Positions 58,082 through 64,000 of a DNA stretch of 64,000 bases are shown in pieces (the first letter of the stretch is position 1; the number at the start of each line of letters is the position of its first letter). The stretch spans positions 1-64,000 of the forward strand of contig NZ_FRAB01000033.1 in NCBI RefSeq assembly GCF_900142195.1, given 5' to 3'. Below the pieces are notes generated by a model. The model worked only from the letters and a program-made list of their open reading frames with translations, was not told the DNA's origin and searched no databases. The stretch is from Paraburkholderia terricola (GTDB lineage Bacteria; Pseudomonadota; Gammaproteobacteria; Burkholderiales; Burkholderiaceae). A program made the position numbers and the translations under genes.

Positions 58082-58155
58082 ACGGCAGTAGCTCAGCTGG
58101 ATAGAGCATCGGCCTTCTAAGCCGAGGGTGGTGGGTTCGAGTCCCTCCTGCCGTA
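58082..58155 (+). tRNA. tRNA-Arg (anticodon TCT)
   Basis: The cloverleaf has acceptor ACGGCAG/CTGCCGT, D arm GCTCAGCTGGATAGAGC, anticodon arm CGGCC-TTCTAAG-CCG... with anticodon TCT, and T arm GTGGG-TTCGAGT-CCCTC with one T-T mismatch. CCA is not encoded; the transcript continues ACTTC. Confidence 0.9.
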
Positions 58156-58180
58156 CTTCAAATCTTGCGCGCATTGCCTC

Positions 58181-58564
58181 TCAAGCTACCGGCTGCACGT
58201 CGATCGAATCGACCCGCTCGGGATAGAACGCGAGATGCCGCGCGATCTCCTTCACGGCCGCATAAGGCGACTCGTACGTCCATACCGCATTCACCGCGCG
58301 CTCTCCGCCGATCGCAATGCTGTAGTAAGCGCAATCGCCTTTGTAGGGACAATAAGTTGCGTGATCGGTGCGCTCGAGCAGCGCCATGTCGACATCGTCG
58401 CGCGGAATGTAATACACCGCCGGATACGACGCTTCACGCAGCGCCAGCGCTTTGTTCGTATCCGCGATCACGCGGCCGGCCACGGTCACGATGACGCGCG
58501 CGTTGGCCGGTTCGACGGTGATCGGATGGTCGGGGCCGGGGATCTTGATGGTTTTTTCAGTCAT
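58181..58564 (-). CDS. DUF427-like protein
   Basis: The 127-residue protein has ANARVIVTVAGRVIADTNKA, PAVYYIPRDDVDMALLERTD, HATYCPYKGDCAYYSIAI and AIGG... WTYESPYAAVKEI, the DUF427 pattern. Function is unknown; the fold is a small beta barrel. It lies next to tRNA-Arg. Confidence 0.85.
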   Translation of the reverse strand: MTEKTIKIPGPDHPITVEPANARVIVTVAGRVIADTNKALALREASYPAVYYIPRDDVDMALLERTDHATYCPYKGDCAYYSIAIGGERAVNAVWTYESPYAAVKEIARHLAFYPERVDSIDVQPVA

Positions 58565-58750
58565 GCTGTCGGGCTCCTGGAAGAGTGGACCAAGCTGCGA
58601 CGCATTGCCGGGAATTCAGCGCCGCCGCCGCTCGCGACGACACGATGATCGCGCCTTCGGTCGAAGCATACGCTGTATTGCAAGCCCCGTTGTGTCGCCA
58701 CGCGAGCACGTCGGCGAGCGGGCGTGACGACGTCGCCGGTGCGCGCGCCG

Positions 58751-58779
58751 AAAACAAAAAAGGGCAGCCGGAGCTACCC
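58751..58779 (-). terminator. Terminator of the acid phosphatase transcript
   Basis: Read on the minus strand, GGGTAGC-TCCG-GCTGCCC is followed by TTTTTTGTTTT. It is 155 bp behind the acpA stop. Confidence 0.8.
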
Positions 58780-58854
58780 CGTCAAAGCCTCGTCACGAGG
58801 CCGACTGTTGCTTACTGTCGGTGGCCGCACGCCGGATTGCCGAGCGCTTTCGTT

Positions 58855-58936
58855 GGACGTTCATTGCTGAACGTCCGACGCCGGCGCGAGTGGAGGGGAC
58901 GCGAACCCCCACACCCCTCGTGCTGTTACGCCACTC
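58855..58936 (-). repeat. Two structured hairpins at the 3' end of acpA
   Basis: GGACGTTCA-TTGC-TGAACGTCC (58855-58876) is a perfect hairpin. The adjoining 58888-58936 folds, on the minus strand, as GAGTG(G) ... GAGGGG ... CCCCTC-CACTC, enclosing a T-arm-like GGGGGTTCGCGTCCCC that looks like the 3' part of a tRNA-Leu-like sequence. Confidence 0.45.
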
Positions 58937-60506
58937 ATTGCCGGATGTTCAAAGCCGCGGTGAGGTCGCCCATCGGCTTGCCACCGTTGCTCGCGAGCGC
59001 CGCGTCGCGCGCGGCGATGCCCGGCAGCGTCGGCAGCGAGAAGCGGTGCGTGATGAAGCGCAGGATCGATGTGGTGTCGTACTGCGTGTGATCGACGTAG
59101 CCCTTCTTCGCGTACGGCGAGATGATCAACGCCGGAATACGCGTGCTCGGGCCCCAGCGGTCGGCCTTCGGCGGCGCGACGTGATCCCAGAAGCCGCCGT
59201 TTTCATCGTATGTCACCACCACCAGCATGTTGTTCCACTGTGGGCTCTTCTGCAGGTGCGAGATCACATCGGCGATGTGCTGGTCGCCCGAGGCGACGTC
59301 CGTGTAGCCGGGGTGCTCGTTCAGGTTGCCTTGCGGCTTGTAGAACGTCACTTGCGGCAGCGTTCCGTTATCGATCGCCTTGATGAACTCCGAGCCGGCG
59401 AGGCCGCCGTCGAGCAGATGCTGCGCGCGGTTCGCGGTGCCCGGCGCCAGGTCGGCGAAATAATTGAACGGCTGATGATGCGGCTGGAAGTTCGGCGCCG
59501 ACAGATTCGCGCCGTAGATCACGTTCGACGTGCCGGTTTGCGCCGCCGACAACGCCGCGCCCCACGCGCCGCCATACCACGCCCACGATACCTTGGCGTT
59601 GTTCAGCAGATCGCCGATGTGCTGCTGCGTTTGCGCCGGCAGCGTGGTGGCCGCGGCCGGATCGGCGAGGTTCGCGTCGCCGCCCGCGGCCGCCTTGTTG
59701 CCGCTCGGTTGATACGGCGGCTGCATCGTGTTGATCGCGTAGAAGTCGGGCGTCAGGTTGCCCGACAGCACGTATTTCGGCGGCCCGCTCAACGCCGAGG
59801 CGGGCGAGTTGCTCGCGAGCTTCAGCGTGACGCCGTCGCTTTCCACCGCGGAAATCGAAGCCGCCGCCGGGCTCTTGTCCGCATTCGGATAGACCGGCGT
59901 GCATGCGCACACCAGCCACTGGTGATTCAGGAACGAGCCGCCGAACGCGCCCATGAAGAAGTTGTCGGCCAGCGTGTACTGCTGTGCGATCTTCCACAGC
60001 GGCAGCTTGTCGGCGTCGAGCGTGTAGTGGCCCATCACGAGGCCGCCCGAATCGGCCCACGCGGCGAACTTGTCGTTCTTGCCGCCGTCGATCTGCATCT
60101 GGTTTTCGTAGAAGCGGTGATACAGGTCGCGCGTGGTCGCGGTGATCGGCGTGTTGAAGCCCTTCGGGTCGTCGATCGCGAACGGGCTGTTCGGCAGATT
60201 GGCCGTCATCGCCTGCGTGACCACCGGCGTCACGCCGGTTTGCGTCAGGCCGTTCCAGACTTGCGGCAGCGTCGCGAGCGGCGTGCCGTCACGGTCCACC
60301 TGCGTCGCGCTCGACACGTTCTGCAGACCGTTCGCGCCGGGGAAGTTGCCGTACAGGTTGTCGAAGCTGCGGTTCTCCGCGTAAATCACCACGACCGTCT
60401 TGATCGATGTGATGTCCGGCTGCGTGATCTCATTGCCGCCGCACGCATACAGGCTCAACGCTGCTGCGATCGCCAGGGGCGCCGCGCAGATCAATTTCTT
60501 GTTCAT
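58935..60506 (-). CDS. acpA: Phospholipase C/acid phosphatase (AcpA-type phosphoesterase)
   Basis: The 523-residue exported protein (signal LAIAAALSLYACGG; Cys near residue 21, thus probably a lipoprotein) belongs to the phosphoesterase family with KTVVVIYAENRSFDNLYG, GAFGGSFLNHQWLVCACTP, and VVVTYDENGGFWDHVAPP near the end. AcpA-type enzymes hydrolyse phosphate esters or phospholipids in the periplasm or outside. The start at 60506 gives the signal peptide. It is divergent from a cytochrome c peroxidase gene. Confidence 0.85.
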   Translation of the reverse strand: MNKKLICAAPLAIAAALSLYACGGNEITQPDITSIKTVVVIYAENRSFDNLYGNFPGANGLQNVSSATQVDRDGTPLATLPQVWNGLTQTGVTPVVTQAMTANLPNSPFAIDDPKGFNTPITATTRDLYHRFYENQMQIDGGKNDKFAAWADSGGLVMGHYTLDADKLPLWKIAQQYTLADNFFMGAFGGSFLNHQWLVCACTPVYPNADKSPAAASISAVESDGVTLKLASNSPASALSGPPKYVLSGNLTPDFYAINTMQPPYQPSGNKAAAGGDANLADPAAATTLPAQTQQHIGDLLNNAKVSWAWYGGAWGAALSAAQTGTSNVIYGANLSAPNFQPHHQPFNYFADLAPGTANRAQHLLDGGLAGSEFIKAIDNGTLPQVTFYKPQGNLNEHPGYTDVASGDQHIADVISHLQKSPQWNNMLVVVTYDENGGFWDHVAPPKADRWGPSTRIPALIISPYAKKGYVDHTQYDTTSILRFITHRFSLPTLPGIAARDAALASNGGKPMGDLTAALNIRQ

Positions 60507-60790
60507 AAGATGTGGGTTCTCTCTCGCGTTGGGGACGGGCCGCGTGATGCCTTGCATGGATGGCCGTCCGGGAAAGTTTCGCAAGGAAAGTTGACAGCAC
60601 GATGTGTTTCGCCTTACGAACAGCTTGGTTCTAGATGCTTTTGGTCGGCCGCATGTCATGTGAGCGACATATGCATGAAATACGCTCGCGGACTTCGATA
60701 TCGCGAACTCACATCATTCCTATGCGGCTTGCCTTGACGGGGATTCGGAGCGCTGTGGCGCGGGCGCGGCGATGCGTCGGATCGACGACG

Positions 60791-62176
60791 ATGAAAGCGC
60801 CGCTGGCGGCGTTCATGCTCGGGGGAATGACGATGACATTGGCCGCATGCGATGCGGGGGCGCCGGCCGCGGGCGCTGCGGCGACGCTCGCTGCCGCTGC
60901 AAGCGCCGCGAGTGGCGCGAGCGCTGCCGTCAGCGGATCGCGCGCGGCCGCGCCAACGGCGGCTTCAGCCACACCGGTCGCCGGCCAGCAGGCCGGTCAA
61001 AGCCGCGCGCAAGTCTACGAATCCGTGCGGCAAATGACGGCGCTCGGCAAACAGCTCTTCTTCGATGCGTCGTTATCCGGCTCGGGCAAACTCGCCTGCG
61101 CGTCGTGCCATAGCCCGGACCATGCGTTTTCGCCGGCCAATGCGTTGCCCGTGCAACTGGGCGGTAGCGACATGCACCGTACCGGCATGCGCGCCGCGCC
61201 CACGCTCAAATATCTGCAATCGGTGCCCGCGTTCGCCGAGCACTATCACGAGTCGGACGACGAAGGCGACGAAAGCGTGGACGCGGGGCCGACCGGTGGT
61301 TTGACATGGGACGGCCGCGTCGACCGCGGCGCCGACCAGGCTCGCATTCCGCTGCTGTCGTCGTTCGAAATGGGCAGCACGCCGGCCAGGGTCACGGCCG
61401 CGGTGAAAGCCGCGCCGTATGCCGACGCTTTCCGCGCGGCGTTCGGCGCGCGCATTTTCGATAGCGACGAAGCGACGTTCAAAGCCGTGTTGCAGGCGCT
61501 CGAAACGTTCGAACAGGCACCCGGGATTTTCTATCCGTACACCAGCAAGTACGATGCGTTTCTGGCGGGCAAGGCGCAACTGACTCAGGCCGAACTTCAC
61601 GGTCTGCAACTGTTCAACGACGAAACGAAGGGCAATTGCGCGAGCTGCCACATCAGCCAGCGCACGCGGGACGGCGCGCCGCCGCAGTTCAGCGACTTCG
61701 GCCTGATCGCGATCGGCGTGCCACGCAATCGCGCGTTGCCGGTGAATCGCGATCCGCATTTTTACGACCTCGGCGCGTGTGGACCGGAGCGTACCGATCT
61801 GAAGGGCCGCGCCGAGTTTTGCGGCCTGTTCCGCACGCCGACGCTGCGCAACGTCGCGTTGAAGAAGCGCTTCTTCCACAACGGCATCTACGATTCGCTG
61901 GAACAGGTGCTGCGCTTTTACGCCGAGCGGGACACGCATCCGGAGAAGTTCTATCCGGTCGTCAACGGCCGTGTGCGGAAGTTCGACGATTTGCCGCGGC
62001 GCTACTGGGACAACCTGAATACCGAGCCGCCGTTCGACCGCAAGCCGGGCGACAAGCCGGCGCTCGACGAGGCGGAAATCAAGGACGTGGTGGCGTTTCT
62101 GAATACGCTCACGGATGGATATGAAGCGGGCGGCAAGGTGGTCGCCGAAAAGACCAAGGCAGTCGCCGCGAACTGA
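60791..62176 (+). CDS. Di-haem cytochrome c peroxidase (MauG/CCP family), lipoprotein
   Basis: The 461-residue protein has a lipoprotein signal (FMLGGMTMTLAAC), a low-complexity Ala-rich linker, then two haem c motifs CASCH: LACASCHSPDHAFSP and NCASCHISQRTRD. FRTPTLRNVALKKRFFHNG is the conserved CCP/MauG phrase after the second haem. It reduces peroxide with electrons from small cytochromes or modifies a partner protein. ATG 60791 lies right before the signal; ATG 60722 would add an Arg-rich extension. Divergent from acpA. Confidence 0.85.
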   Translation: MKAPLAAFMLGGMTMTLAACDAGAPAAGAAATLAAAASAASGASAAVSGSRAAAPTAASATPVAGQQAGQSRAQVYESVRQMTALGKQLFFDASLSGSGKLACASCHSPDHAFSPANALPVQLGGSDMHRTGMRAAPTLKYLQSVPAFAEHYHESDDEGDESVDAGPTGGLTWDGRVDRGADQARIPLLSSFEMGSTPARVTAAVKAAPYADAFRAAFGARIFDSDEATFKAVLQALETFEQAPGIFYPYTSKYDAFLAGKAQLTQAELHGLQLFNDETKGNCASCHISQRTRDGAPPQFSDFGLIAIGVPRNRALPVNRDPHFYDLGACGPERTDLKGRAEFCGLFRTPTLRNVALKKRFFHNGIYDSLEQVLRFYAERDTHPEKFYPVVNGRVRKFDDLPRRYWDNLNTEPPFDRKPGDKPALDEAEIKDVVAFLNTLTDGYEAGGKVVAEKTKAVAAN

Positions 62177-62214
62177 ACCGATGAAAGAGGACAGCGGCCG
62201 CCAGGCCGCGGTTA

Positions 62215-62451
62215 TCAGCCGGTGCCGGCCAGAATGTAATAGCAGGCGACGAGCAGCAGGACGAAGGATGCGAGGAGGCACACGAGCCCGGCGCGGGTCA
62301 GCAGAGCGGGCCAGCGCATGCCGGGCACTCTGTCCAGTGGCACGATGCGTCGCGCGAGACCGGTATCGATGCGGATGGAGGCCGGCATGAGCGCCACACA
62401 AAGCAGCGCAAGCGCGACGGCGAGCGTTTCGAGGGTGAGATAGACGTTCAT
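62215..62451 (-). CDS. Small two-helix membrane protein
   Basis: The 78-residue product has two hydrophobic segments (LAVALALLCVALMPASI and LVCLLASFVLLLVACYYIL) joined by a basic loop with RIVPLDRVPGMRWPALL. Unknown family. The frame upstream continues but lacks hydrophobic or structured sequence, so ATG 62451 is chosen. It lies convergent to the cytochrome peroxidase gene, 38 bp from its end. Confidence 0.6.
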   Translation of the reverse strand: MNVYLTLETLAVALALLCVALMPASIRIDTGLARRIVPLDRVPGMRWPALLTRAGLVCLLASFVLLLVACYYILAGTG

Positions 62452-62748
62452 CTGAGGTGTTGAATAAGGCTCGCTGGCGCGCTGTGCGCAATAGAGCGAT
62501 CTTAGGAACACGCCCGATAAAAACATACTTGACGGGTCCGAAAACACGGAGCGCTTGCCATGCCTGATCGTTCGTGTGCCACGGCGGCGCGTGGATCGGG
62601 GCGTCGGTGAATGCGGCGAATTTCGCCGCGGCATGGTCACTGCTTCGGCGGCGCATCGAGGTCGGCATGCTATGCTTTTGGGGTCCAATCACGAGCCGCG
62701 ACAAGCGCGTTCGAGACCGCCCCAAACACTTCTCGAGGAGAATTCTTC

Positions 62749-63138
62749 ATGTCGATGCGAACTCGCGTCCTGCTTCATCTGACCGCCGGCGCCCTGTTGA
62801 TTGCCACCGCAGTAGGCGCGCAAGCGGCGAATCTCGGTTTTCTGAACGACACGCCGGTCAGCTACATGAAGCAACGCGACGTCGATTCGATCAAGAAGGC
62901 CGTCTTCGCCGTGCTGAACGACAAGCAGGACGGCGAAAGCGCGAACTGGCTCAACGAAGGCACCGGCAATAGCGTGAAGATCGACGCCACCATCACCGCC
63001 GGGAACACGGCGAAGATGGGTGAGCGCACCTGCCGCGACGTCGGCGTCGTGCTGAATGCGAAGGGGCAATCCATGAACCTGCGCCCGCAATTCTGCAAGC
63101 AGGGCAGCGGCAACTGGCAGTTGCAGAAAAAGCACTGA
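62749..63138 (+). CDS. RT0821/Lpp0805-like exported surface protein
   Basis: The 129-residue precursor has a signal peptide (LLHLTAGALLIATAVGAQA). The mature part, with LNDTPVSYMKQRDVDSIKKA, NEGTGNSVKIDATITAG and GERTCRDVGVVLNAKGQSM, resembles the 17-kDa surface-antigen-like family RT0821/Lpp0805. Function unknown. GAGGAG lies nearby (TCGAGGAGAATTCTTC). Confidence 0.7.
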   Translation: MSMRTRVLLHLTAGALLIATAVGAQAANLGFLNDTPVSYMKQRDVDSIKKAVFAVLNDKQDGESANWLNEGTGNSVKIDATITAGNTAKMGERTCRDVGVVLNAKGQSMNLRPQFCKQGSGNWQLQKKH

Positions 63139-63220
63139 GCATGCGAGCCGGCATGACAACGCGCGTCGGCTTGCCGCGGGTGCGTCCCGGCGCGGGTCAT
63201 CCGGCCGGCGCGGTGCGCCG

Positions 63221-63673
63221 ATGATGGCCGCGCGGGTCGTCTCCTGCGGCATCGTGCTGCTCGATCCGGACGGGCGAGTGCTGCTTGCGCACGCCACCGA
63301 AACGTCGCACTGGGACATTCCGAAAGGACATGGCGAGGAGGGCGAGGCGCCGCACGTCACGGCGCTGCGCGAGATGGTCGAGGAGACCGGCATCGCGATC
63401 GAGGCCGGGCGTCTGAAAGACCTCGGCCTGTTCGTCTACCGGCGCGACAAGGATCTGCATCTGTTCGCGGCACGCGCCGAGGCATGCGAACTCGATCTGA
63501 GTTCATGCACCTGCACGTCGATGTTTCCGCGCCGCTCCGACGGCACGCTGATTCCCGAGATGGATTCATACCGCTGGGTCGCGCCGCACGAAGTCGAGAA
63601 ATATGCGAGCCGCAGTCTCACGCGGCTCTTTCAGACCACGCTATCGCTGGCGGAACTGCATCGGTCGTTATAG
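63221..63673 (+). CDS. NUDIX hydrolase
   Basis: The 150-residue enzyme has a complete Nudix box G-x5-E-x7-REMVEETG-I (GHGEEGE.. to ..REMVEETGI) and begins MMAARVVSCGIVLLDPDGRV. Such proteins hydrolyse nucleoside diphosphates linked to other groups; the substrate here is unknown. WDIPKGHGE resembles the diadenosine-polyphosphate/RppH-like group, which cleaves Ap4A or similar substrates. Confidence 0.85.
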   Translation: MMAARVVSCGIVLLDPDGRVLLAHATETSHWDIPKGHGEEGEAPHVTALREMVEETGIAIEAGRLKDLGLFVYRRDKDLHLFAARAEACELDLSSCTCTSMFPRRSDGTLIPEMDSYRWVAPHEVEKYASRSLTRLFQTTLSLAELHRSL

Positions 63674-63752
63674 GCCGCGACGGCGCGCAACCCCGGCGCG
63701 CCGGCAGTCGCAAGTTCAATCGGTGTCGATCGCAGCCGGACGCCAGCCGGCC

Positions 63753-64000
63753 TCAGTCCAGCGCGCGATCGTTCGGATGAGCGAACAGCGCGCGGTTCTG
63801 CTCCGACAGCGGGAAATTCAGGTTGATGCCGTGCGGCGGAATTGGCTGCGTGAACCATTGTTTGTACAACCGTTCCGCGTCGCCGGAAATTTGTCCGCGC
63901 GCGATCACGCCGTTCACGAGCTTGCGGAGCGGCTCGTCCCCCTTGCGAAACATGCACGCGTAAACCTCGTAGCCGAGCGGCGTGCCGGTCACCACGAAGT
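63753..64000 (-). CDS. gltI: Glutamate/aspartate-type ABC transporter substrate-binding protein, C-terminal part
   Basis: The partial frame (about 82 codons, running off the window) reads GYEVYACMFRKGDEPLRKLV, SGDAERLYKQWFTQPIPPHG, INLNFPLSEQNRALFAHPND and ends RALD. This is the C-terminal part of GltI/DEBP-type periplasmic binding proteins for acidic amino acids. The signal peptide and binding site lie outside the window. Confidence 0.85.
   Translation of the reverse strand, partial: FVVTGTPLGYEVYACMFRKGDEPLRKLVNGVIARGQISGDAERLYKQWFTQPIPPHGINLNFPLSEQNRALFAHPNDRALD

Noticed and set aside
58888..58936. Functional tRNA gene behind acpA
   Set aside because: Only a T-arm-like and acceptor-like pairing is seen; no anticodon arm and no CCA, and it overlaps the acpA stop codon.

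Overview
The window is chromosomal DNA of a high-GC betaproteobacterium, most likely Paraburkholderia or Burkholderia. The inference rests on codon use and on several gene blocks typical of that group: dnaQ-rnhA-methyltransferase-gloB-mltD, carAB-greA, yhbY-rlmE-ftsH-folP-glmM, pstSCAB-phoU-phoBR next to ppk/ppx, and an OlsB-type ornithine-lipid acyltransferase. No rRNA operon or CRISPR array is visible.

Bases 1-2510 look like the end of a genomic island. They are richer in A+T than the rest and hold a partial IS transposase, an orphan C-terminal coding fragment cut by that IS, a truncated aidA/PixA-family gene behind a perfect 20-bp lux-box palindrome, and an unrecognised 149-residue gene with a good ribosome binding site. 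The block ends at a 50-bp 3' fragment of tRNA-Cys (2461-2510), followed at once by an intact terminator. This is how the far attachment site of a tRNA-integrated element looks.

From 2.6 to 17.3 kb are envelope and stress genes: a YfiM-like protein, a TraB/GumN protein, a GGDEF remnant, an ElaA-like acetyltransferase, a copper/cytochrome-oxidase assembly set (SCO1, PCuAC, CtaG), trehalose synthesis (otsB-otsA), two half-size ABC exporters, a GT4 glycosyltransferase and two membrane proteins. From 17.7 to 24 kb come tRNA-Val(CAC), dnaQ, rnhA, a methyltransferase, gloB, mltD and an MFS transporter. Carbamoyl-phosphate synthase (carA, carB) and greA follow, then yhbY, rlmE, ftsH, folP and glmM.

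From 36.4 to 47.3 kb is a compact phosphate module: pstS-pstC-pstA-pstB-phoU-phoB-phoR on the plus strand, then ppk and ppx divergent from each other. Pho-box-like direct repeats with about 11-bp phasing lie upstream of pstS and of ppk, so phosphate uptake, its two-component regulator and polyphosphate synthesis appear to share PhoB control.

The rest (47.3-64 kb) is a mix: olsB, sixA, tRNA-Pro(TGG), several very small membrane proteins or lipoproteins, a MATE exporter, a pentapeptide-repeat protein, a LysM/M23 lipoprotein, an aldose epimerase homologue, a 28-codon membrane microprotein with its own leader hairpin and UUCG terminator, uppP, tRNA-Arg(TCT), a DUF427 protein, a phospholipase C/acid phosphatase divergent from a di-haem cytochrome c peroxidase, a NUDIX hydrolase and the C-terminal end of a GltI-type binding protein. 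I found no clearly new multi-gene system. The best candidates for a second look are the lux-box/aidA island remnant, the 28-codon microprotein transcript, the AT-rich island at 53.3-53.85 kb and the structured carB-greA spacer.
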